Source of the DNA: Butyrivibrio sp. | Lineage (GTDB): Bacteria; Bacillota; Clostridia; Lachnospirales; Lachnospiraceae | Direction of reading: 5' to 3' | DNA: 64,000 nt | Assembly: GCF_017635265.1 (NCBI RefSeq) | Contig: NZ_JAGBLU010000138.1 | Coordinates: forward strand, 23,741 to 87,740 | In this document: piece by piece, positions 8,847 to 17,399 of the stretch | How the letters are laid out: each line of letters begins with the position of its first letter | How positions within the stretch are numbered: position 1 is the first letter of the stretch | Notes under the pieces: model-generated | Seen by the model: only the letters and a program-made list of their open reading frames with translations | Database searches by the model: none | What the model was told of the DNA's origin: nothing | Translations under genes and position numbers: made by a program

Positions 8847-9575
8847 TTACTTAACAATTAGTTCTACAGTACATACCGACCGGTCATCTTTATTGTTAAG
8901 ATTCACGGTATATACACTATTATCACCGTTTTTATTTTCTATGACAACAGGTTTCAAAATATCTCCAAGACGGGCCTGTCTTTTGTATTCGGCCCTCATG
9001 GAAGAGACTACTCCTTTTTTGTCCTTTATCTGATCAATGGCCATTCTGATATACTGACCATTATTGACATGATTGTTTGTATCAAGGTTGTGCCGTCTCA
9101 CAACAATTTCTTCACAGTCGGTCTTAATACCGTCAGATGGAATCTTAATCTTTCTGTCACCATAATTCATCTCAAGTTTATCACTAAGAGGATAAGCTTC
9201 TTGGATAACAGATGTGATCCTCGCCGGATAATTGGATTTAAAATTAAATAAAGTCCATATAGAGTTTGCTACTGCAAGCCTCTCACCATCTTTGGTGTCC
9301 ATAAAAAAATTTCTAAGCCCTAAAGCTCCCTTAAGTTCATAAGGAACTGTTCCGATAACAACCTCTTCGCATAGCTTTGGATATCTTTTTATCTCAATCT
9401 GCCATGAATTAAGAACCCACGCAAGGTTAAGACTCTTAAGATATTCCATTGTTGCCGGCCCGTCTTGAGTTTGAAAGGTTGAGCAGTCCTGAAAATAATC
9501 TATAAGAGATTCAAGTGTAAGAATTCCTTCACTATCAACTTCACTATACCTGATTCTTGAACTAAAGGTATACAT
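8847..9575 (-). CDS. Acyl-ACP thioesterase (FatA/FatB-like)
   Basis: 242-residue double hot-dog protein that hydrolyses acyl-ACP to free fatty acid. Typical stretches: YTFSSRIRYSEVDSEGILTL at the start, LNSWQIEIKRYP, and the second hot-dog with RRHNLDTNNHVNNGQYIRMA, whose Asn and His are the FatA-type catalytic candidates. The start at 9575 has GGGAGG five bases upstream; an ATG 15 codons earlier lacks this. Probably involved in fatty-acid release or lipid remodelling in the cytosol. It is followed by cvfB with a gap of only 23 bases. Confidence 0.88.
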   Translation of the reverse strand: MYTFSSRIRYSEVDSEGILTLESLIDYFQDCSTFQTQDGPATMEYLKSLNLAWVLNSWQIEIKRYPKLCEEVVIGTVPYELKGALGLRNFFMDTKDGERLAVANSIWTLFNFKSNYPARITSVIQEAYPLSDKLEMNYGDRKIKIPSDGIKTDCEEIVVRRHNLDTNNHVNNGQYIRMAIDQIKDKKGVVSSMRAEYKRQARLGDILKPVVIENKNGDNSVYTVNLNNKDDRSVCTVELIVK

Positions 9576-9648
9576 CTGACACCTCCCGATAATATGACTA
9601 TAATGATCCAATACAAACAATTTACATCATTCTGCATAATCAAGTTTT

Positions 9649-9682
9649 AAACAAAAAGAAGCGAGATTGTCACCAATCTCGC
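9649..9682 (-). terminator. Terminator of tRNA-Gln
   Basis: A perfect 9-bp stem (9661-9669 with 9674-9682, 4-base loop) followed on the minus strand by a T-rich run TTCTTTTTG. It lies 13 bases after the tRNA 3' end. Confidence 0.9.
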
Positions 9683-9695
9683 TTCACTATATTAA

Positions 9696-9768
9696 CTGGG
9701 CTAGTAGGATTCGAACCTACGTAATGACGGAGTCAGAGTCCGTTGCCTTACCGCTTGGCGATAGCCCA
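9696..9768 (-). tRNA. tRNA-Gln (anticodon CTG)
   Basis: On the minus strand the sequence folds into a 73-base cloverleaf. The acceptor stem TGGGCTA/TAGCCCA encloses a D-arm, an anticodon stem ACGGA/TCCGT with the loop CTCTGAC (anticodon CUG, decoding CAG), and a T-arm containing GTTCGAATC. The discriminator is G, as expected for tRNA-Gln. No CCA is encoded. It stands alone between the thioesterase gene and glutamine synthetase, with its own promoter and terminator. Confidence 0.95.
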
Positions 9769-9781
9769 TCAACAAGTAATG

Positions 9782-9810
9782 ATTATACGTGAGGTTTCTT
9801 TAAAAAGCAA
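9782..9810 (-). promoter_or_regulatory. Promoter of tRNA-Gln
   Basis: On the minus strand TTGCTT (9805-9810), a 17-base spacer and a perfect TATAAT (9782-9787), ending 13 bases before the tRNA 5' end. The -35 box overlaps one arm of the adjacent 18-bp inverted repeat. Confidence 0.75.
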
Positions 9811-9853
9811 GTACTTTTTTAAAAAAATTTTAAATTTTTTAAAGAAACCTCAC
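9789..9853. repeat. 18-bp perfect inverted repeat between glnN and tRNA-Gln
   Basis: GTGAGGTTTCTTTAAAAA at 9789-9806 is exactly complementary to 9836-9853; the 29-base spacer is almost pure A/T. It starts 36 bases after the glnN stop and could act as its terminator, but the tRNA-Gln promoter is embedded in its distal arm. Confidence 0.7.
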
Positions 9854-9889
9854 AATCACTTATTTTACCTAGCTTTCACGAGTATATAA

Positions 9890-12001
9890 TCATCCCTCAA
9901 AAAGAAGATCTGCATATGTTGGGAACGGCCAGTCTTTTTTATCGACCAACATTTCCAGTTCATCTGCAGGAGCTCTAAGAGCATCCATGACAGGTCTGAC
10001 TTCATCCTTGTAGAAGAAAGCAAGTTCCCTCTGATCTGAAATAGTTGCAGCCTTACCTTCATATTTCTTAAGTTTATCCAAAGCTTTTTTCATCTTGGAG
10101 AGGTTATCCTGGATTTCTTTAAGCTCATCTATCTGTGGTTTGGCATCTACTCCGGCATTAGTAATCTCATTGACATCTCTTGCAAGTCTTCCCGCATACT
10201 TCATAACTGCCGGAATAATCTGTTTTGAAGCCATATCGATCATTGTAAGAGCTTCGATATTGATTGTCTTTGCATAAGTCTCAAAAATAATCTCTTTTCT
10301 GGACTCAAGCTCCGTTTTGGTATAAACCCCAAACTTCTCAAAGAGTTCTATAGCCTTCTTGGTTGTAAGAGTGTCTGCCGCTTCAATTGTTGAAGCAATA
10401 TTCGGAAGTCCTCTCTTTTTAGCTTCCAATACCCAGGCATCTGAATATCCGTCTCCATTAAAGATAATGCGCTGATGCTCTGTAAGGTATTCTTTTATAA
10501 TATCGTGAACTTCTTCGTCAAAATTTTTGGCTTTCTCAAGTCTGTCTGCCGCCTCGCAGAAAGCTTCTGCAACAATCGTATTAAGTGTTGTATTGGAGCT
10601 GGCCATAGAATCTGATGAACCAACCATTCTGAACTCAAACTTATTGCCGGTAAATGCAAAGGGTGATGTACGGTTTCTGTCAGTAGCATCCTTCTCAAAC
10701 TGTGGAAGTGTGGAAACACCTGTCTTGAGTTTACCGCCGCGCTTACTTGACTTGGCCTCACCGGTCTCTATAAGCTGCCTTACAACGTCCTCAAGCTGTT
10801 CGCCAAGGAATACCGAAATAATAGCAGGAGGAGCTTCATTAGCCCCAAGTCTGTGATCATTACCAACATCAGATGCGCTCTGTCTCAAAAGATCTGAATG
10901 CTTATCAACTGCCTTTAATACGCAGGCCAAAACAAAAAGGAACTGAACATTTTTATTGGGTGTGTCACCCGGATCAAGAAGGTTTATTCCATCATCTGTG
11001 CAAAGAGACCAGTTATCATGTTTACCGGAACCGTTAACACCTGCAAATGGCTTCTCATGTAAAAGACATCTCATGTGATGATGCTCTGCCACACGCTTCA
11101 TTGTTTCCATTATGATTTGATTGTGATCTACTGCGATATTTGCAGTTTCGTAGATAGGTGCCAGCTCATGCTGACCGGGAGCGACCTCATTGTGCTGTGT
11201 CTTATCAGGTACGCCGAGTTTCCAAAGTTCTTCATTAAGATCCTTCATGTACTCGCCAACTCTTTCTCTGATAACACCAAAATAGTGGTCTTCCATCTCC
11301 TGCCCCTTTGGTGGCTGAGCGCCAAAAAGTGTTCGACCTGTAAAGATGATATCTTCACGTTTCAGTGATTTATCCCAGTCTACCAGGAAATATTCCTGCT
11401 CCGGTCCAACTGAAACATTGACTTTAGTTGCTGTATCATTTCCGAATAATCTAACGATTCTGAGAGCCTGCTTGTTAATAGCCTCCATTGACCTAAGAAG
11501 AGGTGTCTTTTTATCAAGTGCCTCTCCTGTATATGAACAAAACGCTGTAGGTATGCAAAGAGTTACGCCGGCACCCGACTCTTTCAAAAATGCCGGAGAA
11601 GTGATATCCCAGGTAGTATACCCTCTTGCTTCAAATGTGGCACGAAGTCCTCCCGATGGGAACGAAGAAGCATCCGGTTCGCCTTTTATCAATTCCTTAC
11701 CGGAGAATGAAGTAATCATTCTTCCATCCTTGTCAGCACTTCCAACAAAAGAATCATGCTTTTCAGCAGTAATTCCTGTAAGCGGCTGGAACCAGTGTGT
11801 GTAATGAGTTGCGCCATTTTCCATAGCCCACTCCTTCATGGCATTGGCAACAACATCCGCTGATTCCTTGGAGAGTTCACCGCCATGTTCCGTAACACTA
11901 ACAACTTCTTTGTAAACATTCTTTGGAAGTCTCTCTCTCATCTTGGCAAGAGTAAAGACGTTCTGACCAAAGATCTCTTCAACATTCACCCTATCACTCA
12001 T
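9890..12001 (-). CDS. glnN: Glutamine synthetase type III (GlnN)
   Basis: 703-residue glutamine synthetase of the large GSIII class, which makes glutamine from glutamate, ammonia and ATP in dodecamers. Recognisable are the N-terminal beta-grasp region, the metal/ATP motifs [12 protein letters not shown] and [16 protein letters not shown], and [17 protein letters not shown]-terminal coiled region (about 600-680) is typical of GSIII. Length agrees with the family (roughly 700). ATG at 12001 with AAGGGG upstream is preferred over a TTG just before it. It is a single-gene unit between a strong upstream terminator and tRNA-Gln. Confidence 0.97.
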   Translation of the reverse strand: MSDRVNVEEIFGQNVFTLAKMRERLPKNVYKEVVSVTEHGGELSKESADVVANAMKEWAMENGATHYTHWFQPLTGITAEKHDSFVGSADKDGRMITSFSGKELIKGEPDASSFPSGGLRATFEARGYTTWDITSPAFLKESGAGVTLCIPTAFCSYTGEALDKKTPLLRSMEAINKQALRIVRLFGNDTATKVNVSVGPEQEYFLVDWDKSLKREDIIFTGRTLFGAQPPKGQEMEDHYFGVIRERVGEYMKDLNEELWKLGVPDKTQHNEVAPGQHELAPIYETANIAVDHNQIIMETMKRVAEHHHMRCLLHEKPFAGVNGSGKHDNWSLCTDDGINLLDPGDTPNKNVQFLFVLACVLKAVDKHSDLLRQSASDVGNDHRLGANEAPPAIISVFLGEQLEDVVRQLIETGEAKSSKRGGKLKTGVSTLPQFEKDATDRNRTSPFAFTGNKFEFRMVGSSDSMASSNTTLNTIVAEAFCEAADRLEKAKNFDEEVHDIIKEYLTEHQRIIFNGDGYSDAWVLEAKKRGLPNIASTIEAADTLTTKKAIELFEKFGVYTKTELESRKEIIFETYAKTINIEALTMIDMASKQIIPAVMKYAGRLARDVNEITNAGVDAKPQIDELKEIQDNLSKMKKALDKLKKYEGKAATISDQRELAFFYKDEVRPVMDALRAPADELEMLVDKKDWPFPTYADLLFEG

Positions 12002-12067
12002 CAATGCATCCCCTTCGGTTTAATTTTTCTGCCATATATCTTACAACAAGCTTTCTTATTTTTCTAC

Positions 12068-12114
12068 AAAAAAATATACTTTCTTATGCTGGTCGGAAAG
12101 CATAAGAAAGTATA
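12068..12114 (-). terminator. Terminator after trhP
   Basis: A perfect 16-bp stem (12075-12090 with 12099-12114, 8-base loop) followed on the minus strand by seven T (12068-12074). It separates the ireB-to-trhP gene run from glnN. Confidence 0.93.
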
Positions 12115-12122
12115 AGATAATA

Positions 12123-13352
12123 TTACTGTTTATTGGCGATTCTGAGAATATCATACTTAGATGGAATTTCAGAAAGCTCAAGATCAATAATCTGCTGCGG
12201 ATGCGGGCAGGAATCGACACTCTCACCATCTTCTGTGTACATGGCTTTTACCGTGGCCTTAACATCGGTTCCGTCCGGCTTCATAATCTCTATCTCATCA
12301 CCTACAGAAAATTTGTTTCTCTGCTCGATGCGTGCAAGTCCGCTTTCGTTAACATCATTAACTATACCCAGATAGATATATTCGTTAACATACGTGTTAC
12401 TGTCATAAATCTGTGCCTCATCACTTGGCTTTCCAAAATAGAATCCGGTGGTGAACTGTCTGTAAGTACATCTTGAAATCTGATCAAGATACCAAGGCAT
12501 ATTCTCTCTGTATTTTTCTTCTGACTCGAAAAAGTCATCAATGGCTTTTCTATAGGTTCTTGCAACAGTTGCCACATATAGAGCGGTCTTCATACGCCCT
12601 TCAATTTTACAGCTGTCAACACCTGCATCAACAAGCTCAGGAATGTGCTCTATCATGCACAGATCCTTTGAATTAAAGATATATGTTCCTCTCTCATTCT
12701 CGTAGACAGGAAGATACTCTCCCGGTCTTTTTTCTTCAACAACAGCATATTTCCATCTGCAGGGATGTGTACATGCGCCTTTATTGGCATCCCTTCCGGT
12801 GAAATAGTTAGACAAAAGACATCTTCCGGAATAGGAAATACACATAGCGCCATGAATAAAGCACTCCATCTCCAAATCATCGGGAGTATTTGCCGTTATC
12901 TCTTTTATCTCTCTTAAAGAAAGCTCTCTTGCCGCAACAACTCTCTTTGCTCCAAGACCATGCCAGAAATTATAGGTCTCATAGTTTGTATTATTGGCCT
13001 GAGTAGAAACGTGAATATCTATTTCCGGGCAAATCTTTCTTGCCTTCATAAATATTCCCGGGTCTGCAATAATAAGAGCATCCGGGCCAAGCTCTTTTAA
13101 CTCATGAAGGTACTCATCCACACCGTCAAGATCGTAATTATGGGCAAGAATATTAACGGTCACATGTACCTTAACGCCGTGAGCATGGGAAAATTCTATT
13201 CCTTCCTTCATTTCTTCCGGACTGAAGTTCTTGGCTTTTGCTCTAAGTCCAAAGGCATCACCGCCAATATATACGGCATCCGCACCAAACATAACAGCTG
13301 TTTTCAGCACTTCAAGGCTGCTTGCCGGTATCAGTAATTCAGGTTTTTTCAT
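12123..13352 (-). CDS. trhP: U32-family protein, TrhP-like tRNA hydroxylation protein
   Basis: 409-residue protein of the U32 'peptidase' family. TIM-barrel start LLIPASSLEVLKTAVMFGADAVYIGG, the cysteine cluster with CISYSGRCLLSNYF and CTHPCRW that binds an Fe-S cluster, and the CKIEGRMKTALYVA motif are visible. TrhP (B. subtilis YrrN/YrrO) takes part in prephenate-dependent formation of 5-hydroxyuridine at tRNA position 34. The gene directly upstream is the matching methyltransferase trmR, which supports this role over proteolysis. B. subtilis has two subunits; here only one gene is present. GGAG lies 8 bases before ATG. Confidence 0.88.
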   Translation of the reverse strand: MKKPELLIPASSLEVLKTAVMFGADAVYIGGDAFGLRAKAKNFSPEEMKEGIEFSHAHGVKVHVTVNILAHNYDLDGVDEYLHELKELGPDALIIADPGIFMKARKICPEIDIHVSTQANNTNYETYNFWHGLGAKRVVAARELSLREIKEITANTPDDLEMECFIHGAMCISYSGRCLLSNYFTGRDANKGACTHPCRWKYAVVEEKRPGEYLPVYENERGTYIFNSKDLCMIEHIPELVDAGVDSCKIEGRMKTALYVATVARTYRKAIDDFFESEEKYRENMPWYLDQISRCTYRQFTTGFYFGKPSDEAQIYDSNTYVNEYIYLGIVNDVNESGLARIEQRNKFSVGDEIEIMKPDGTDVKATVKAMYTEDGESVDSCPHPQQIIDLELSEIPSKYDILRIANKQ

Positions 13353-13366
13353 AATTCAATCTCCAT

Positions 13367-14011
13367 TTAAAGCTTAACAGAAAGAGTCATTCCATCTCCA
13401 ACTGTAAGTATAACTGTATTCAACATATCATTGTGTTTTAACTCATAAAGGTATTCGCGCATTCTCGCGTGTATCGTTCTGTCCCTTCTGGTAACCGCAA
13501 AACGTGATTCTATTACAGCGCCATCCTGAAGACAGTTATCAGACACCAATAATCCACCTTTATTAAGAATTCTCAGGCAATCCGGCAAAAAATTGATATA
13601 TTGCCCTTTTGCCGCATCCATAAAAATAAAATCATACCCCGGTTGGAGAGCTTTTAAAATTTCTGTCGCATCACCTTCCAAAAGTGTGATTTTATTATCT
13701 CTGTCATACTTTATAAAATTTTCTCTGGCAACAGGTATCCGCTTTTCGTATTTCTCAATGGTTGTTATCCTGGTTTCGGGGCTGCTGTACTGTGCCATCA
13801 AAAGAGCTGAAAAACCGGTAGCAGCACCCACCTCCAAAATATTTACAGGCTTTGCCTGCGCCATCAAAAACTTAAGAAGTGCCTGTGTGTCCTTACGAAT
13901 AATTGGTACGTCCTGTTGTTTGGCAATTATTTCAAGTTCATCCAGATAAGGTTCGTTTCCTCTGTCCAGAGAATTGATAAATGCCTTAATTCTATCCTGT
14001 TCAACCACCAT
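13367..14011 (-). CDS. trmR: tRNA 5-hydroxyuridine methyltransferase TrmR (O-methyltransferase)
   Basis: 214-residue class I SAM methyltransferase of the COMT-like family. SAM motif ILEVGAATGFSALLMA (about 76-91), acidic ITTIEKYEKR, LLEGDATEIL and FIFMDAAKGQY are visible. B. subtilis YrrM/TrmR converts ho5U34 to mo5U34 in tRNA; the neighbour order MltG-like, trmR, trhP reproduces yrrL-yrrM-yrrN-yrrO. It overlaps the preceding gene by 11 bases, with GAGGAAG as ribosome site, indicating coupling. Confidence 0.9.
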   Translation of the reverse strand: MVVEQDRIKAFINSLDRGNEPYLDELEIIAKQQDVPIIRKDTQALLKFLMAQAKPVNILEVGAATGFSALLMAQYSSPETRITTIEKYEKRIPVARENFIKYDRDNKITLLEGDATEILKALQPGYDFIFMDAAKGQYINFLPDCLRILNKGGLLVSDNCLQDGAVIESRFAVTRRDRTIHARMREYLYELKHNDMLNTVILTVGDGMTLSVKL

Positions 14012-14468
14012 TTACTTCCTCTGAATTCTCCGCTGAAGCTTCAGACGATTCTTCCGCCACACTACTTTCAGAACTATCGTCTGCAACTGTGGTATCATCA
14101 CTATTTTCTCCACCGGACATAGCCGCAAGCATTTCCTCAGGTGTCATGGTTGTGCTAAGCTCATAAGTCCCTGCTTTTTCCATACCATGGTAATCAGAAA
14201 ACATTTCCTGAAGTCTGAACAGCGTCTTGTCTGTAATAAGCCCCACACTAAATAGTTTTTCTCCAATTTCTCCCGCAGAATCACCATCTGCTATGATCAC
14301 TGAAACTGTTCTGCCTGTCCCTGACGAAACCGCTGTCTGGTTAAAAATATGATATCCGTAATCATATGCAAGCTTTGCATATCTTACAATCAGCATAGCA
14401 ACAACAATTATAAAAACGACTTTTATAATTGTATCCAGCAGTCCCAAAAATATTTTTTTTGCATTCAT
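14001..14468 (-). CDS. MltG-like protein lacking the catalytic domain
   Basis: About 155 residues, far shorter than endolytic transglycosylase MltG (about 340). One TM segment lies near 15-35, then a domain resembling the LysM-like part of MltG/YceG: VSVIIADGDSAGEIGEKLFS and GLITDKTLFRLQ, then AGTYELSTTMTPEEMLAAMSGG. A Ser/Glu/Asp-rich tail follows and the protein ends; the YceG catalytic domain with its glutamate is absent, and no frameshifted remainder is found downstream because trmR starts at once. Position equals yrrL (mltG) in Bacillus. Start 14468 has GAGGAAG 7 bases upstream. Confidence 0.75.
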   Translation of the reverse strand: MNAKKIFLGLLDTIIKVVFIIVVAMLIVRYAKLAYDYGYHIFNQTAVSSGTGRTVSVIIADGDSAGEIGEKLFSVGLITDKTLFRLQEMFSDYHGMEKAGTYELSTTMTPEEMLAAMSGGENSDDTTVADDSSESSVAEESSEASAENSEEVNGG

Positions 14469-14490
14469 AAATTGCTTCCTCTTAAATGCC

Positions 14491-16170
14491 TCAGTCATTT
14501 GTAGACATGATAATCGGCATTATCATTGGTCGTCTCTTTGTCTTCTTCCAAATATAATCGCTCAATATGTCTTTGACAATATTTTTTAACTTATTCCAAT
14601 CATAAATGCCCTTGTCAAGCGCGCTGACAAGCTCATCATAAACAAGATCTGTTGCATCATCAATCAGCTTATCAGATTCCCTTACGTATACAAAGCCTCT
14701 GGAAACAATGCTTGGTCCCGATGATAGCTGTCCGTTCTCCTGATCTATGCCGAATACAACAATCACAATTCCATCTTCCGCAAGATGCTGTCTGTCTCTT
14801 AACACCACATTTCCAACATCTCCGACTCCAAGACCATCCACAAGGATTGCTCCTGCCGGAACCTTACCTTTAACTTTTGCACTGCTCTCATCCACTTCAA
14901 GTACATCGCCTGATGTGAGAATAAAAATATTTTCCTTAGGAATTCCCAGATCTTTTGCAATATTGCTTTGAGCAATAAGATGTCTATACTCGCCATGGAC
15001 AGGAATTGCATACTTGGGCTTTACAAGTGTGTATATAAGCTTGATGTCCTCCTGGCAGGCATGTCCCGAAACATGAACATCCTGAAAAATAACATCTGCA
15101 CCCTTCATCTGCAACTCATTGATAATATTTGTAACAGCCTTTTCGTTGCCGGGAATCGGATGCGAAGAGAAAATAACAGTATCGCCGGCACCGATTGTTA
15201 TCTTGCGGTGCTGGTTACTTGCCATTCTGCTAAGAGCAGCCATGCTCTCTCCCTGACTTCCTGTTGTAATGATTACTGTCTTGTTTTCAGGATAATTTTT
15301 AAGCTGGTCGATATCGATAAGTGTATTTTCCGGAATCTTGATACACTCAAGTTTCTGGGCAATATCAATTATGCTTACCATGCTGCGGCCTTCCACAACA
15401 ACTTTTCTGCCGCATTTGTGTGCAGTATTTATAATCTGCTGAACTCTGTCCACATTTGAAGCAAAGGTTGCCACGATAATTCTCTGATTCTCGTGTTCTT
15501 CAAAAAGAGAATCAAGTGCTCTTCCGACAGTTTTTTCCGAAGCAGTAAATCCCGGTCTTTCAGCATTTGTAGAATCGCACATAAGTGCCAATACACCTTT
15601 TTTACCGATTTCCGCAAATCTCTGAAGGTCAATGGGATCTCCGAATACCGGTGTATAGTCTACCTTAAAATCACCTGTATGCACCACGGTTCCTGCCGGT
15701 GAATAAATAGCAAGTGCCGCTGCATCTACTATGGAATGGTTGGTTCTTATAAACTCAACTCTGAATTGTCCAAGATTAATTGACTGACCAAACTTAACTA
15801 CTTTTCTTCTGGTCTTTTTGAGGAGCCCGTGTTCTTCAAGTTTATGATCAATAATTCCCATGGTCAGACGTGTTGCATAAACAGGAACATTAAGTTCATG
15901 CAGGACATAAGGAAGGGCACCGATATGATCCTCATGTCCGTGAGTAATCACGAATCCCTTCACTTTGTCGATATTTTCCTGAAGATATGTAATATCCGGT
16001 ATTACAAGATCGATTCCAAGCATGTCATCATCAGGGAATGACAAACCGCAATCCACTACAATAATACTGTCTTCATACCTGAAGGCAGTGATATTCATTC
16101 CAATCTGCTCAAGACCACCGAGTGGTATGATCTGCAGCTTGGACGCATTTTCAATTTTCTTTTTACTCAA
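14491..16170 (-). CDS. rnj: Ribonuclease J
   Basis: 559-residue metallo-beta-lactamase/beta-CASP ribonuclease. The metal site HGHEDHIGALPYV, the HTGDFKVDYTP motif, beta-CASP stretches LMCDSTNAERPG and TTGSQGE, and VSGHACQEDI are all visible. RNase J matures and degrades mRNA from 5' ends. The start is TTG at 16170, with GGAGG 7 bases upstream, giving family-like length; an ATG farther upstream would add 16 unlikely residues. It is inserted between DUF1292 and the MltG-like gene in an otherwise Bacillus-like gene order. Confidence 0.96.
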   Translation of the reverse strand: MSKKKIENASKLQIIPLGGLEQIGMNITAFRYEDSIIVVDCGLSFPDDDMLGIDLVIPDITYLQENIDKVKGFVITHGHEDHIGALPYVLHELNVPVYATRLTMGIIDHKLEEHGLLKKTRRKVVKFGQSINLGQFRVEFIRTNHSIVDAAALAIYSPAGTVVHTGDFKVDYTPVFGDPIDLQRFAEIGKKGVLALMCDSTNAERPGFTASEKTVGRALDSLFEEHENQRIIVATFASNVDRVQQIINTAHKCGRKVVVEGRSMVSIIDIAQKLECIKIPENTLIDIDQLKNYPENKTVIITTGSQGESMAALSRMASNQHRKITIGAGDTVIFSSHPIPGNEKAVTNIINELQMKGADVIFQDVHVSGHACQEDIKLIYTLVKPKYAIPVHGEYRHLIAQSNIAKDLGIPKENIFILTSGDVLEVDESSAKVKGKVPAGAILVDGLGVGDVGNVVLRDRQHLAEDGIVIVVFGIDQENGQLSSGPSIVSRGFVYVRESDKLIDDATDLVYDELVSALDKGIYDWNKLKNIVKDILSDYIWKKTKRRPMIMPIIMSTND

Positions 16171-16230
16171 ATTAAATCCTCCATTTTTTATAGGCGGACA
16201 AACAGAACCTGCTACCAACTATGCTCCCCG

Positions 16231-16494
16231 TTAGATATCAAGATCTATTCCGTCCTCAGAAAGCAGTTTACGAAAAACACCTGCAACTGCATCCAGCTCC
16301 AGATCGTCGTCCACAATAACGTAAACAGCTTCTTCATCTTTAATATCGGAGTCGTCGCGTAAAATAAGCGCCTCTCCGTCTCCATCCTCTTCATCTGTTA
16401 CAAGAAGGTAGGTCTTCCCACCAAGGCTTGTCTGTTCAAGACAGTAGAATTCTACTGCTTCTTCCCCATCGGGGCTAAAAACTATTTTTTCCAA
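16231..16494 (-). CDS. DUF1292 protein (YrzB-like)
   Basis: Acidic 87-residue protein of the DUF1292/YrzB family, function unknown. The central YLLVTDEEDGDGEALILRDD and the end of the chain fit family patterns. The start is TTG, two bases after the ruvX stop, with GGTGA upstream, so it is translationally coupled. The ireB-ruvX-DUF1292 trio is highly conserved in Firmicutes. Confidence 0.85.
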   Translation of the reverse strand: MEKIVFSPDGEEAVEFYCLEQTSLGGKTYLLVTDEEDGDGEALILRDDSDIKDEEAVYVIVDDDLELDAVAGVFRKLLSEDGIDLDI

Positions 16495-16496
16495 AA

Positions 16497-16928
16497 TTAT
16501 TCACCACTTGTTTTTCTATTGTCCAGATAATCCTGAAGAATTATCTGTGCTGCTATCATATCCACGTACTCTTTGCGCTCGCGACCTCTGATTCCGGCTT
16601 CATCCATAATTTCGTCAGCCTCTACAGTCGTAAGTCTTTCATCCCACATAACTACAGGAATACCTGTTCTTCTCTCTATTTTGTCTTTGAATTCAAGACA
16701 CAACTCAGAGCGCACAGAGGGAGACTGATCCATGTTAACAGGAAGTCCAAGTACAATCTTTTCAACCCCAAACTCCTCAATAAGCTCCTCAATGCGCGCT
16801 AGCGTTCTTCTTAATTTGTTTTCTTCTTTTCTACGGATGATTTCCTTGGCACCTGCTGTCAATAAAAGCTCATCGCTTAATGCAACTCCAACTGTCTTGG
16901 ACCCGTAGTCAAGACCCATTATTCGCAT
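16497..16928 (-). CDS. ruvX: Holliday junction resolvase-like / pre-16S rRNA nuclease YqgF (RuvX)
   Basis: 143-residue RNase H-fold nuclease. The first catalytic Asp is in MGLDYGSKTVGVALSD, with IVLGLPVNMD and WDERLTTVEAD in the expected order. YqgF is needed for 16S rRNA 5' processing in bacteria, and a Holliday junction role has also been proposed. It lies 18 bases after ireB and just before DUF1292, the usual Firmicute order. Confidence 0.95.
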   Translation of the reverse strand: MRIMGLDYGSKTVGVALSDELLLTAGAKEIIRRKEENKLRRTLARIEELIEEFGVEKIVLGLPVNMDQSPSVRSELCLEFKDKIERRTGIPVVMWDERLTTVEADEIMDEAGIRGRERKEYVDMIAAQIILQDYLDNRKTSGE

Positions 16929-16946
16929 ATACTTCTTCCAAAAATA

Positions 16947-17222
16947 TTATTTGCTTGCCCAGTTATTGCTCTTAATATACTCAGTAAGCATTTCCTCTAC
17001 AAGCTCATCACGCTCAACTTTCATGATAAGACTTCTGGCACCTTTATGGCTGGTAATGTAAGTAGGATCTCCGGACATAATGTATCCAACAATCTGATTA
17101 ACCGGATTATATCCTTTTTCAAGGAGAGCATCATAAACAACAGAAAGAACTTTCTTAACCCCTGTTTCAGGCTCAACCTCTACTTTGAAAAATTGGGTGT
17201 TTCCTAAATCCTGATCTGCCAT
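16947..17222 (-). CDS. ireB: IreB-family regulatory phosphoprotein (DUF965/YrzL)
   Basis: 91-residue cytosolic protein. The N-terminus GNTQFFKVE and the core [20 protein letters not shown] with [14 protein letters not shown] are diagnostic. In Enterococcus, IreB is phosphorylated on N-terminal threonines by the PASTA kinase IreK and dephosphorylated by the PP2C enzyme IreP, affecting cephalosporin resistance; Thr9 here fits such a site. A kinase and PP2C pair lies at the left end of this window, though whether it acts on IreB is inference. First gene of the transcript running to trhP, with GGAGA before ATG. Confidence 0.95.
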   Translation of the reverse strand: MADQDLGNTQFFKVEVEPETGVKKVLSVVYDALLEKGYNPVNQIVGYIMSGDPTYITSHKGARSLIMKVERDELVEEMLTEYIKSNNWASK

Positions 17223-17246
17223 AAAACCATCTCCATTTCTTGACTA

Positions 17247-17276
17247 TTTATATGATATCAGTTTGCTCTTTGTCAA
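17247..17276 (-). promoter_or_regulatory. Sigma-A promoter of the ireB operon
   Basis: TTGACA (17271-17276) and TATAAA (17247-17252) on the minus strand with an 18-base spacer, about 25 bases before the ireB ATG. Both boxes are near consensus. Confidence 0.85.
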
Positions 17277-17399
17277 GTCATCGACGCATCTGATACAACA
17301 CGCACTCAAATCACATTTCACGCAGCCGGCATCGTAGTGCCGGATACCGGATACGGATTAACCGTTCACCATTATATATTAAATATTACACTATCAAAA

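Noticed and set aside
11346-11804. 152-codon open frame antisense to glnN.
   Set aside because: Composition follows from the complementary GlnN codons and there is no start signal.
9600-12060. T-box or glutamine riboswitch for glnN or tRNA-Gln.
   Set aside because: No T-box AGGGTGGNACCGCG sequence and no glnA RNA motif could be recognised in the leader.
17320-17345. CCGGCA/TGCCGG hairpin as the mtaB terminator.
   Set aside because: Only 6 bp and no T-run on either strand.
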